Made by a program: the position numbers and the translations under genes. The notes beneath the pieces were generated by a model, which worked only from the letters and a program-made list of their open reading frames with translations, was not told the DNA's origin and ran no database searches. DNA of 64,000 nt from an uncultured Schaedlerella sp. (GTDB lineage: Bacteria; Bacillota; Clostridia; Lachnospirales; Lachnospiraceae). The stretch lies in the NCBI GenBank assembly GCA_934435195.1, contig CAKSAJ010000002.1, positions 164,231 through 228,230 of the forward strand. Direction: 5' to 3'. This document shows, piece after piece, positions 17,906 to 26,213 of the stretch. The number at the start of each line of letters is the position of its first letter. Positions within the stretch are counted from its first letter, which is position 1.

Positions 17906-19036
17906 CTACAGCACAACTTCAAACGTCGTTCCACCATGTTCATTTCCTTTTATCGATATTTTTCCATCATGCACGCGCACGATCTCCCGCACCATTGCAA
18001 GTCCAAGTCCGACTCCGCCTAATGCGCGGCTTCTTGATTTATCTACACGGAAAAATGGCTCAAACACTCTTTCTCTGAACTCCTCGGATATTCCATTTCC
18101 TGTATCTTCAACCTCAATCACAATATCCATATCTTTTTGAGCCGCTTTAACCAGTACCTGCCCGCCAATATGATTATATTTAATCGCATTTTCCACGAGA
18201 TTATAGATCATGCGATAAATCAAAATATCGCTTCCTGTCATAACGAGTTCTTCGCTTTCCTCTACCAGCTTTACTTCTTTTTCCTGTGCCAGTGGCTCAA
18301 GATCTGCTAACACTTCCTCGATAAGGGCATTGAGCTCTATCTCATCTTTACGTGCCACTGTCTGAAGTTCACTCATATCCAACAGAGTTCTTACCAATTT
18401 ACTAAGACGCTCATTTTGCTCTGTCATCATTTTTATTGTTTCTTTCGCCTGCTCATCACTATCCGGATGCTCTGTTGAATTATAAATATCAAGTTGTGCC
18501 TGCATAAGTGCCAACGGTGTTCGAAGCTCATGTGCTGCATTTCCGGTAAATTGTCTTTGCACTTCAAAAGCTTCTGACAATCTTAAGAGCATTTTATTAT
18601 ATGATACGCTCAGCCTGTCCAACTCAGGAACAGTTCCGCCTTCAATCGTACAGTCTGTAAGATTCTGAGCCTGCACTTTTTCAACTGATTTTGAGAAATC
18701 CCGAAGTGGCTTCAATGCACGTCCGCTTATAAAATAAGTCACAGCTCCGCCAAACATCGCTATGATCACTGTGATCAAAAGACTTCTTTTCCTATAATCT
18801 TCTTTACTGTCATATACCTTCATGGAAAATTTCTCTGCAAAATCATCCCACTCATCATCCGGAATATCGATATATAATTCATCCGGATTTGTGCTTTGAC
18901 TGTTTACTGTATCCTGCAATGAATCAATATAATAAATTCCATTCTTATATAAAAGAAGCGTCAGACATCCGCATATAATAGCAATCAACAATGTGGTAAT
19001 GATTGTAAGCCTCCACTGGAGTGACATTTTTTTCAT
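17906..19036 (-). CDS. Sensor histidine kinase (OmpR-partner type)
   Basis: A 376-residue membrane kinase. Two transmembrane segments (about 11-27 and 85-103) flank a short extracytoplasmic loop of about 55 residues rich in acidic groups. A HAMP-like linker, the phosphoacceptor motif GNAAHELRTPLALMQ, and an HATPase domain with NLVENAIKYN, VEDTGNGI and GGVGLGLAMVREIV follow. Its start overlaps the stop of the response-regulator gene by 4 bases, so the two are translationally coupled. Divergence from a redox module suggests that it senses a redox or envelope signal, which is inference. Confidence 0.9.
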   Translation of the reverse strand: MKKMSLQWRLTIITTLLIAIICGCLTLLLYKNGIYYIDSLQDTVNSQSTNPDELYIDIPDDEWDDFAEKFSMKVYDSKEDYRKRSLLITVIIAMFGGAVTYFISGRALKPLRDFSKSVEKVQAQNLTDCTIEGGTVPELDRLSVSYNKMLLRLSEAFEVQRQFTGNAAHELRTPLALMQAQLDIYNSTEHPDSDEQAKETIKMMTEQNERLSKLVRTLLDMSELQTVARKDEIELNALIEEVLADLEPLAQEKEVKLVEESEELVMTGSDILIYRMIYNLVENAIKYNHIGGQVLVKAAQKDMDIVIEVEDTGNGISEEFRERVFEPFFRVDKSRSRALGGVGLGLAMVREIVRVHDGKISIKGNEHGGTTFEVVL

Positions 19037-19710
19037 TTGAAATTGCCTCCTATCCTGTAGCCCTCACCGATTTTATTTACAATCGGATCAAACCCGAGCG
19101 TCGCCTTTAGCTTTCTTCTTAAAGAAGACATATGTACACGAATAGAGCCGCTAAAACTGTCCACCGACGAATCCCATACATGCTCTATCAACTCTTCCTG
19201 ACTCACCGGTCTTCCCTGGTTCAGCAACAAATATTCCAGGATTCCGTTCTCTTTTCTGGTGAGCGCTACCTTCTCTCCGTTTGCGTACGCCATTCGTTCC
19301 CGCGTATCAAACTTCACCCCATCACATTCCAGACAAACATTTTTCTGTATAAATTTTCTCCTTGTCAGACTTCTTACACGCGCCTCTAACTCTTGTAAAT
19401 GAAATGGCTTTTCCATATAATCATTTGCCCCCGCGTCGAGTCCGTCCACTTTGTCCGCAATCTGACTTCTTGCAGAAAGTATCAATACTTTTGTCTCCTC
19501 ATTTTCCTTACGAAGTTCCCTAAGGATCTCCATCCCATCCACTCCGGGCAAGTTCAGATCCAATACGATCAGATCATACTTTTCTGCATAGATCATCTCC
19601 AGTGCATCCTCTCCGTCGTAACACAGATCCACTTCGTACCCTGCACTATGCAGACTTTTTCCTATCATGTCACACAAATTCTTTTCATCTTCAACTATTA
19701 ATATTCTCAA
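19033..19710 (-). CDS. OmpR/PhoB-type response regulator
   Basis: A 225-residue regulator. The receiver domain (1-115) begins MRILIVEDEKNLCDMIG, has the phosphorylation Asp in LIVLDLNLPGVDGM and the switch residues LILSAR and EKPFHLQELEARV. The C-terminal winged helix (about 130-222) contains RKENGILEYLLLNQGRPVSQ and SFSGSIRVHMSSLRRKL. It is the first gene of a pair with the downstream kinase and diverges from the CXXC micro-protein/ferredoxin/TlpA operon, its likely target. Confidence 0.92.
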   Translation of the reverse strand: MRILIVEDEKNLCDMIGKSLHSAGYEVDLCYDGEDALEMIYAEKYDLIVLDLNLPGVDGMEILRELRKENEETKVLILSARSQIADKVDGLDAGANDYMEKPFHLQELEARVRSLTRRKFIQKNVCLECDGVKFDTRERMAYANGEKVALTRKENGILEYLLLNQGRPVSQEELIEHVWDSSVDSFSGSIRVHMSSLRRKLKATLGFDPIVNKIGEGYRIGGNFK

Positions 19711-19751
19711 TTTAACTTCTCCATTTTCTTAACAGAAATTTTACACCCTCT

Positions 19752-19780
19752 ATTGTATAATGCGAATATCGAAAGGTCAA
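19752..19780 (-). promoter_or_regulatory. Promoter of the response regulator/kinase pair
   Basis: On the minus strand TTGACC and TACAAT are separated by 17 bases, ending about 40 bases before the regulator ATG. The same short intergenic region must hold the divergent promoter for the redox module; a TATAAT is visible on the plus strand at 19756-19761 but without a good -35 box. Confidence 0.6.
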
Positions 19781-19812
19781 TAAATCAGTAAATGAAAGGA
19801 AGGAGTCTTATT

Positions 19813-19953
19813 TTGAAGTCAAGAAAATGGTCGCAGCTCGGTTTATTTTGTGTCGGTATTATCATGTTTCTCTATGGTATTTTCCGTGGCGAAGCCGCAG
19901 TTGTACTTAGCAAAGCAATAAAATTATGTCTGGAGTGTGTCGGAATTGGATAA
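19813..19953 (+). CDS. CD1871A-family CXXC micro-protein
   Basis: A 46-residue protein starting at TTG (19813) with AGGAG 7-8 bases upstream. It has one hydrophobic segment (LGLFCVGIIMFLYGIF) followed by RGEAAVVLSKAIKLCLECVGIG, which matches the CD1871A family of clostridial CXXC-motif micro-proteins (CLEC here). It was located by its ribosome site and by the conserved C-terminus. It is probably membrane-anchored with a redox-active or metal-binding CXXC. Its stop overlaps the start of the ferredoxin gene, which indicates coupled translation. Confidence 0.85.
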   Translation: MKSRKWSQLGLFCVGIIMFLYGIFRGEAAVVLSKAIKLCLECVGIG

Positions 19954-20839
19954 GAATAAAAATATAATCTCAAAAACTTTAAGTCGTTTCCGCGGGTGGA
20001 TACAAGCAGCTGCAACACTGCTTACCAACATTCATCTGCCAAACCTTTTCAAAGGAACTATTTATCAGGGAAATGTCAAGACAGCCTGCGTACCGGGTCT
20101 GAATTGTTACTCCTGTCCGGCAGCCACAGGAGCTTGTCCGATCGGCGCTTTTCAGGCAGTGGTCGGTTCATCCAAATTTAAAATATCCTACTATATAACA
20201 GGATTTTTTATATTAATGGGCGTTCTGCTTGGAAGATTTATTTGTGGTTTCCTCTGTCCGTTCGGATGGTTTCAGGATCTGCTCCACAAAATCCCCGGCA
20301 AGAAATTTTCTACAGCCAAATTAAAACCTTTACGATATGTAAAATATATTATTCTTGTCGTTTTTGTTATACTACTCCCTGCACTTGTAACAAATTCGCT
20401 TGGCATGGGTGACCCATTCTTCTGCAAATACATTTGCCCTCAGGGCGTATTAGAAGGAGCACTTCCGCTTTCTATCACAAATGCCGGCATCCGAAGTGCA
20501 CTTGGAAAACTTTTTACATTTAAATTTTCTATCCTTACAATTGTTATCATCCTTAGCATTTTATTTTACCGTCCGTTTTGTAAATGGATCTGCCCGCTTG
20601 GAGCGATTTATTCTCTCTTTAACAAAGTTTCGTTCCTCAAAATAAACGTGGACAATAATAAATGTGTAGGATGTCAGAAATGTAGTAAGGTCTGCAAAAT
20701 GGATGTAAATGTAGTCGAGAGCCCAAATCATCCGGAGTGTATCCGATGTGGCGAATGTATCAAAGCATGTCCCACAGACGCACTTTGTTATAAATACGGA
20801 TTTAGCAATAAATCTACAAAAAAGAATACAAACAATTAA
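19946..20839 (+). CDS. NapH/CcoG-like membrane polyferredoxin (4Fe-4S)
   Basis: About 298 residues. I prefer the TTG at 19946, because GGAG lies 10 bases upstream; a GTG at 19937 is possible but almost touches that site. Several transmembrane segments carry two membrane cysteine motifs, CGFLCPFGWFQD and CKWICPLGAIYS. A C-terminal double 4Fe-4S ferredoxin domain follows (CVGCQKCSKVCKMDV and CIRCGECIKACPTDA). An extra cysteine cluster, CYSCPAATGACPIG, lies near the N-terminus. It probably carries electrons across the membrane to the TlpA-like lipoprotein encoded next. Confidence 0.88.
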   Translation: MDKNKNIISKTLSRFRGWIQAAATLLTNIHLPNLFKGTIYQGNVKTACVPGLNCYSCPAATGACPIGAFQAVVGSSKFKISYYITGFFILMGVLLGRFICGFLCPFGWFQDLLHKIPGKKFSTAKLKPLRYVKYIILVVFVILLPALVTNSLGMGDPFFCKYICPQGVLEGALPLSITNAGIRSALGKLFTFKFSILTIVIILSILFYRPFCKWICPLGAIYSLFNKVSFLKINVDNNKCVGCQKCSKVCKMDVNVVESPNHPECIRCGECIKACPTDALCYKYGFSNKSTKKNTNN

Positions 20840-20909
20840 CTTTTAAAGCAACCGATGCAAAAACATTTCGGTTCAAAATAATAATATAAAAAACAAGGAG
20901 ATTTTAATT

Positions 20910-21839
20910 ATGAAATTCAAAAAACTTATCGCAACAACAATGGCACTTTCAATGGTATTAACATTTTCAGGATGCACAAGCAAAAGCTCTGATGCAGACA
21001 AAAACAGTTCATCTACTCAAAGCAGCACAACAACTACTACAAAAAATGATTCTTCCGATGACCTCAATGCACGTCTGGATGCTCTTTATCAGCAGGAAAA
21101 TGAGCTTTTCGCTGAACATCAGGATGCCTGGAACAAATTCTTTGGTCTTATGAATAAGGATGCTGCTGCCAGTGAAACGGAGGAAAACTATGCTGATTTT
21201 CTTGCTAAAACAGTTGAGGCAAATAAGGATAGCTTCACAGAAGAAGAACTTGACACATTAAATAAAGATATCGAGCAAATTCGTGGCATCGAAGAAGAAA
21301 TCGCGAAACTTGAAAAGGAGATTTCCGCTTCCGATAAATCTGCTTCTGATAAATCCGATTCTTCTTCAAGTGTTTTCAGTGGTTTCGCCGGAAAAGATCT
21401 TGACGGAAACGATGTTGATGAAAGTCTTTTCTCAAAAAATGCTGTTACAGTTGTAAACTTCTGGTTCAGCGGTTGTAAGCCTTGCGTAGCAGAACTTCCT
21501 GAACTTAACAAATTAAACGAAACACTTAAGGAAATGGGTGGAGAAGTAATTGGAATCAACACAGAAACTCTGGATGACAATCAGGATGGAATAAAAGAAG
21601 CTAAAAAAATCTTAGAAAAACAGGGAGCTTCCTACCGCAACCTCACATTTGATTCAAATTCTGAACTTGGAAAATATGCCGGAAATATTGTAGCTTTCCC
21701 AACTACTATCCTCGTTGACAGAAACGGAAATATTGTTGGAGAACCATTACTTGGCGGTATCGACGAACAGAAAAACTACGATAGTCTTATGAAGCAGATC
21801 CAGTCTGTTATTGATGCTGACACTGCAGCTTCAAAATAA
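20910..21839 (+). CDS. TlpA-like thioredoxin-fold lipoprotein
   Basis: A 309-residue exported lipoprotein. The signal ends in the lipobox TFSGC (Cys22). A Ser/Thr-rich linker and a charged helical region (about 50-145) precede a thioredoxin-like domain with FWFSGCKPCVAELPELNKL (redox-active CxxC) and FPTTILVDRNGNIVG, the cis-Pro loop of TlpA/ResA proteins. It should act outside the membrane as a disulfide or peroxide reductase or a thiol-disulfide partner. It follows the CXXC micro-protein and the polyferredoxin, a plausible electron donor. AAGGAG precedes the ATG. Confidence 0.88.
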   Translation: MKFKKLIATTMALSMVLTFSGCTSKSSDADKNSSSTQSSTTTTTKNDSSDDLNARLDALYQQENELFAEHQDAWNKFFGLMNKDAAASETEENYADFLAKTVEANKDSFTEEELDTLNKDIEQIRGIEEEIAKLEKEISASDKSASDKSDSSSSVFSGFAGKDLDGNDVDESLFSKNAVTVVNFWFSGCKPCVAELPELNKLNETLKEMGGEVIGINTETLDDNQDGIKEAKKILEKQGASYRNLTFDSNSELGKYAGNIVAFPTTILVDRNGNIVGEPLLGGIDEQKNYDSLMKQIQSVIDADTAASK

Positions 21840-22000
21840 TATCGTTGCTTTGTATTCATTGAAATAATAGTTTTGCTTTATGTCCATCAGAATACTAGCT
21901 TTATTTTGTATCTATCGGGAAACATTGTGCCAAACACTTGCGTTCCAGTATTTTCTAGTATAGAATGGTTCCGTTAATTATTTAACATATGTTTATTCAA

Positions 22001-22046
22001 GTCGAGCAGTTACTCACCACCTGAAAGAGGTTGGAGTCTTCTCGAC
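22001..22046 (+). promoter_or_regulatory. Structured leader hairpin upstream of focA-type gene
   Basis: GTCGAG and CTCGAC close an outer stem. Inside, ACTC/GGAGT and ACCT/AGGT helices end in a GAAA tetraloop. The element lies 35 bases before the transporter ATG and has no T-run, so it is unlikely to be a terminator. It could be a small regulatory RNA structure. I could not match it to a known riboswitch class. The rest of 21840-22000 shows nothing clear. Confidence 0.4.
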
Positions 22047-22080
22047 TGAGATAAAAAACTGAAGAAATGAGGAAATACTG

Positions 22081-22917
22081 ATGGATAATCACTTTAATAC
22101 CCCTGCCGAAGTCATCGACCTAAGTATCAAGGCATGTGAAAATAAAACCCGCCTTCCACTTGGCAAGATGATTCTTCTCGGCATCATGGCCGGTGCATTT
22201 ATCGCATTCGGCGGAGCAACAAGCAGCACCGCTGCACACGCTGTAGAAAATGTCGGAGTTGCCAGAGCTCTTGCAGGTACTATTTTCCCTGTAGGATTGA
22301 TGCTCATTGTCTTTCTCGGCGGAGAACTTTTTACCGGAAACTGTCTTATTGTTATGGATGTTTTCGACAAACGTGTAACCTGGGGCGGACTTTTCCGTGA
22401 CCTGATCATTGTATTTTTCAGTAATCTGATCGGTGCTCTATGCGTTGACATTTTGATCGTATTCAGCGGAAACTTAAATTACTCTGGCGGTCTGCTCGGT
22501 GCTTATACAATTAAAGTTGCCGTCGGAAAACTTGCTATTTCACCAGTTCAGGGAATCGCATCCGGAATCTTGTGTAATATCCTTGTTTGTCTTGCAGTCT
22601 TAATGGCTACTTCTGCAAGAGATATTGCCGGAAAAGTATGGGCAATTTTCTTCCCGATATGTGCATTTGTTGTTGGCGGTTTCGAACACTGCGTTGCAAA
22701 TATGTTTTATATTCCGGCTGGTATTATGGCAGCTGCTAACCCAGACTATGTTGCAAAGGCTAAAGATGCTTACGGTATCACAGCTGAGCAGATTGCCACC
22801 CTCACACCACTAAACAGTCTGCATAATTTTATTCCTGTCACACTTGGAAATATGATTGGCGGAATGGTGTTTGTGGGATTGCCGTTGTACTTGATTTATA
22901 AGAAGAAGTGGGACTAA
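22081..22917 (+). CDS. Formate/nitrite transporter (FocA/NirC) family channel
   Basis: A 278-residue membrane protein with six hydrophobic segments. FIAFGGATSSTAAH, LGGELFTGNCLIV and FEHCVANMFYIPAGIM match the FNT-family segments (FNT consensus around G-x-E-L-F-T-G-N and the GxEHxVANM pore motif, here GFEHCVANM). It is expected to pass formate, nitrite, hydrosulfide or a related small anion. It sits downstream of the redox module but 240 bases away behind its own leader, so co-regulation is possible but not shown. Confidence 0.9.
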   Translation: MDNHFNTPAEVIDLSIKACENKTRLPLGKMILLGIMAGAFIAFGGATSSTAAHAVENVGVARALAGTIFPVGLMLIVFLGGELFTGNCLIVMDVFDKRVTWGGLFRDLIIVFFSNLIGALCVDILIVFSGNLNYSGGLLGAYTIKVAVGKLAISPVQGIASGILCNILVCLAVLMATSARDIAGKVWAIFFPICAFVVGGFEHCVANMFYIPAGIMAAANPDYVAKAKDAYGITAEQIATLTPLNSLHNFIPVTLGNMIGGMVFVGLPLYLIYKKKWD

Positions 22918-22925
22918 AGTTGCTG

Positions 22926-23516
22926 TTTAGTTCACTGGGTGGGGATACGGTCCTTACAAAAAATTGATATAAGAATTCTTGCTCAGATTCCATGAGCGCT
23001 CGAATTTCTTATATCAATTTTTTTGTAAGTCATGATCGGCTCAGTCCATGAAATCAAATCGAGCAAAAGATATTGGGGAGGGTATCTGCGATAATAGATT
23101 TTCTGAAGCTGAAGAGGTGATATTTCTGAAAGAGGCATCTGCAACAGCAAATATCCTCGATATGTAGATACCCCAGAAACAAGAAAAGTAAATCCCCCTC
23201 TCATCCACTTCTTTCAACCACGATACACCCGCAAAATTCTGCACTTTTATTCATTAAATTTGGATAACGTACTGTAAAAAAGCATCGGATATGAATTTCA
23301 GTGAATACGGAGAAAGCGATTAGAAATACTCAAAGGCCAGAATTTTACGTTAGAGCTTAGAAACTTGCTGTTTGAGGGCGTAGCCCGAGTTGCTGCTTTC
23401 CAAGCTCTGTTTTTAGTAATAATTCTGACCTTCTAGTATTTCCCGCTGACGGAGTCTGAACAGAAATTCATATCCGATGTTTTTTATAGGAACGTATCAC
23501 CATCTGATGAACTAAA
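22926..23516. repeat. Composite inverted-repeat element of about 590 bp
   Basis: The ends match as imperfect terminal inverted repeats: 22926-22953 and the complement of 23489-23516 agree at 22 of 28 bases (both begin TTTAGTTCA and contain GATACG). Inside are two long hairpins: 22955-23030 (arm CAAAAAATTGATATAAGAAT) and about 23275-23488 (arm GCATCGGATATGAATTTC), the latter enclosing AGAGCTT/AAGCTCT and GGGC-GTA-GCCC stems. A third, weaker hairpin (GGGTATCTGCGATA with TATGTAGATACCC) lies in the middle. No protein is recognisable. It is possibly a MITE-like element or structured RNA. Confidence 0.7.
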
Positions 23517-23522
23517 TAATCC

Positions 23523-24287
23523 CTACCCCTCCATAAAATCCAACGGATTCACCGGAGCACCATCCTTTTGCACCTCAAAATACAAATTTGCTCCTTCCAC
23601 CGAATAATACTTTGTAGGTTCACTCACATACCCGATCATTTCTCCTGCTCCCACATAATCTCCAATCTGCAGAGGCACTTCCTTCAACTGTCCATAAACC
23701 GCTGTGTATCCATTTCCCATATCCAACGTTACCGTAACGCCGGTCTGGGCAGTCTGTTCGATATTACTTACAATTCCTGGTGCTGCTGCCCCAATCTCTT
23801 CTCCAACTTGTCCGCCTATGATTATTGCCGGATTATATTTATATTGTTCCAGCGTTGGAAAATATACCGTCTGATCCATACTATAACCAATTAATGTTGC
23901 TCCGCTTGCAGGCCATTCCAGAAGACTATTTTCATCAAACCAGACATTATACGTACCTGCCGATGTTTCTGTTTCCTGCGAAGCATCCTCATTATTATCT
24001 GCTGTATTCTCATTATTATCTATTGCATTTTCATCTGTATCCTCTTCTGTATCAGATGTATTTGATTCTTGTTCAGGCAGCACAATATCACTTGTTCCTA
24101 CTGACTGACTTTTTTCTTCTGTCTCTTTTGTTTCCTCCTGAGCATTCTTCACCTGCTGCTTTATTTTGTCCTCAGAATTGCGAAATGTATACGTACCAAT
24201 ACCTGCAATCGCTGCAACAAAACAGATGACAACTGCAACTGCTGCACTTCTTTTTTTCCAGAATGAAGCGTTCTCTTTATTATTCAT
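23523..24287 (-). CDS. SpoIIQ-like M23/LytM-fold membrane protein
   Basis: About 254 residues, reading from the ATG at 24287 (GAGG 8 bases upstream). One transmembrane anchor (about 15-33) is followed by a long acidic, Asn/Glu/Thr-rich linker and a C-terminal LytM-like fold (GNGYTAVYGQLKEVPLQIGD...GANLYFEVQKDGAPVNPLDF). The zinc ligands of active M23 peptidases are replaced: the HLHFEV motif reads NLYFEV and the upstream HxxxD is absent, so it is probably non-catalytic. Adjacency to a SpoIID gene supports a SpoIIQ-type role in engulfment or forespore contact. Confidence 0.8.
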   Translation of the reverse strand: MNNKENASFWKKRSAAVAVVICFVAAIAGIGTYTFRNSEDKIKQQVKNAQEETKETEEKSQSVGTSDIVLPEQESNTSDTEEDTDENAIDNNENTADNNEDASQETETSAGTYNVWFDENSLLEWPASGATLIGYSMDQTVYFPTLEQYKYNPAIIIGGQVGEEIGAAAPGIVSNIEQTAQTGVTVTLDMGNGYTAVYGQLKEVPLQIGDYVGAGEMIGYVSEPTKYYSVEGANLYFEVQKDGAPVNPLDFMEG

Positions 24288-24380
24288 ATTCATCACCTCT
24301 GGCTATATTTTTACCAGATAAATGAATTCTTATACCAATTTACGAATTTTATTTACAGTAAGTGAACACTTCCTCTTCTC

Positions 24381-25367
24381 TTATTCCAGTGTCTGCTCCA
24401 CAACTTCCGTCCCTTCATAAAAATACTGCAGAATTTCCCTGTACGATTTTCCTTCTTTTGCCATCTGATTTGCTGTCCACTGGCTCATTCCCAACCCATG
24501 TCCATTGCCGCTTGTTTTAATCTGTAGCTCTCCCTTTACCTCTTTTATAGAAAATGAACTCGATGGAAGTGACAGTGCCTCTCTAAATTGCTCTCCACTG
24601 CAAATGGTATTTCCTATTTTCATCTGCAACACATATCCGGCAGAATCATAAGCTTCTATTTTAAAATCCGAAAACTTGTAGAGCTTATCTGCATCCTTTT
24701 CTTCTACCGCTTTCAAAAATGGCTGACATTTTTTCTGTACCTCACGATACGATATAGTCCGTACTTGTAATTCATCTTCTGCCTCTTTATCTTCCGGACA
24801 CTCTTTCGCCGTCAGATAAGGATATGCTTCTTGCCCCGTAACTTCCTGATAACTTCTCGTCATTCCGTTACTAGACCGATGAAACGGTACATATGCATAT
24901 GTCCCCTGATAATACAACACTTGCTTTTTTGTTTCTTCCTCAGCTTGTATAAGCCTCTCATAATAAGAATCATTTTGCGCATTCATCTGCTTTTTTTCTA
25001 TTTCTTTCGTTGTCAAATATTGTTCCTCAAATACAGCTTCTCTTCCATTTTGTTTTGCATCTTCATTTATCTGATACAATTTTGTCCGCACAACAACCGC
25101 CTGCGCCTTTATAAATTCTCTTTCCGCCGAAACCGGTACTTCTGCTGCCAGCACTCCTGTGAAATATTCATTCCAGGGAACTTCTATGATTTCTTCCTCG
25201 CCTTTTAGATCTGTCTGTTTTACTTTTACAAAATTTTGATCTTGATTCCATTTTGTTTTCATATCCGCCCCATGAATAAACACTGTCATAACATAAGGAA
25301 ATAAAATAAGGATTACGAGGAAATATACCCAGAATTTTATTTTCCGTTGTATCTCTTCTTTTTTCAT
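24381..25367 (-). CDS. spoIID: Stage II sporulation protein D (SpoIID)
   Basis: About 328 residues from the ATG at 25367, whose GGAGGG lies exactly 8 bases upstream; in-frame starts further up are not supported. One N-terminal membrane anchor (FWVYFLVILILFPYVMTVF) precedes the SpoIID/LytB domain: EVPWNEYFTGVLAAEVPVS, EFIKAQAVVVRTKLY and the C-terminal GNGHGLGMSQWTANQMA. SpoIID is a peptidoglycan lytic transglycosylase needed for engulfment. The next gene encodes a SpoIIQ-like protein, as in other clostridia. Its ribosome site is held in a stem (25369-25408). Confidence 0.92.
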   Translation of the reverse strand: MKKEEIQRKIKFWVYFLVILILFPYVMTVFIHGADMKTKWNQDQNFVKVKQTDLKGEEEIIEVPWNEYFTGVLAAEVPVSAEREFIKAQAVVVRTKLYQINEDAKQNGREAVFEEQYLTTKEIEKKQMNAQNDSYYERLIQAEEETKKQVLYYQGTYAYVPFHRSSNGMTRSYQEVTGQEAYPYLTAKECPEDKEAEDELQVRTISYREVQKKCQPFLKAVEEKDADKLYKFSDFKIEAYDSAGYVLQMKIGNTICSGEQFREALSLPSSSFSIKEVKGELQIKTSGNGHGLGMSQWTANQMAKEGKSYREILQYFYEGTEVVEQTLE

Positions 25368-25368
25368 C

Positions 25369-25408
25369 AGAACAGCCCTCCATATCATATGATATGAAGG
25401 GCTGTCCT
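25369..25408 (-). promoter_or_regulatory. Stem-loop burying the spoIID ribosome site
   Basis: AGAACAGCCCTCCATATCAT pairs with ATGATATGAAGGGCTGTCCT, leaving almost no loop and only one or two mismatches. The GGAGGG for spoIID is inside one arm and the start codon follows within 2 bases. There is no T-run. It lies directly after the upstream membrane-protein gene. Confidence 0.7.
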
Positions 25409-25422
25409 AATATATTCCATAT

Positions 25423-26196
25423 TTAAAGTTCTGTTATTTCATTGTCTGATGCGACCTCATCCGAATCGCCAGTATCAAATGACACTGTTTCATTTGCAAT
25501 CGGCATTTCCTCTTGCGGTTCTTCTGTCTTTTGCTCTTCCTCTGTATCCTCTGTGGAATCTGCATCAGGAGTCTCGTTATTGTTGCTCTGCTCACGATTT
25601 CTCATCACAAAGAAACAAATAGACTCATACAACGGTAAAAGTGCTCCGAGCACTGCATGTGCTACAGCCATATTTCCTGATGTCATATTGCAGTAAATCT
25701 GATAATTGACCATTACTCGCAAAGTCTTATAAAGGACCTTATATCCCAGACTTATAGCAAGTGCCAGTATGAGCAGAATAATAAGAATTAAAATTCTTCC
25801 TGCGCTCACATGCATCGTCATGCTAAATATTGCAAGCATTCCGCATAAACACATCACTCCATAGATGACTGAAACCACAACACCGTACATAAGCGGAATG
25901 ACTGCAAGCCAGATTCCTGTATCATGCATTGTTTTGTTCTTGAATGTGATATCTCCGCTCAATTTTCCCTGCAGATATACTCTAAAGAACGGAATAAATG
26001 CAAGCCATGCATACTCATATCCTCTATGCTTTGCAATTGTGTATAGTCCTATACCGCGAAGGATATAACTTGCAAGGGAAATAATCCCAATCAACAGCAT
26101 TGCAACCATATAAAACATCATGATTCCCATTCCGATTCCTGTAAACGGATCTTGTGCCGGTACACTGTAGCTGTAACCATAAATATTATTATACAT
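25423..26196 (-). CDS. Uncharacterised multi-spanning membrane protein
   Basis: A 257-residue protein not assigned to a named family. About five hydrophobic segments occupy residues 20-200. The segment LRGIGLYTIAKHRGYEYAWLAFIPFFRVYLQGKL resembles small conserved clostridial membrane proteins in which a Trp-containing loop lies between helices. The C-terminal 60 residues are acidic and low-complexity (DADSTEDTEEEQKTEEPQEE). It lies between glycogen phosphorylase and spoIID on the same strand; a functional link to either is not evident. The ATG has GAAGAGG upstream. Confidence 0.7.
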   Translation of the reverse strand: MYNNIYGYSYSVPAQDPFTGIGMGIMMFYMVAMLLIGIISLASYILRGIGLYTIAKHRGYEYAWLAFIPFFRVYLQGKLSGDITFKNKTMHDTGIWLAVIPLMYGVVVSVIYGVMCLCGMLAIFSMTMHVSAGRILILIILLILALAISLGYKVLYKTLRVMVNYQIYCNMTSGNMAVAHAVLGALLPLYESICFFVMRNREQSNNNETPDADSTEDTEEEQKTEEPQEEMPIANETVSFDTGDSDEVASDNEITEL

Positions 26197-26213
26197 ATAA
26201 ATCGCCTCTTCTT

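Noticed and set aside
22001..22046. Assigning the focA leader to a known riboswitch (fluoride, ZTP, THF, guanidine)
   Set aside because: The conserved loop sequences of those classes are missing; only a GAAA-capped nested stem is seen.
22983..23244. Two short minus-strand reading frames of 67-73 codons inside the composite inverted repeat
   Set aside because: They lie across hairpin arms, have no ribosome site, no recognisable domain and overlap each other in different frames.
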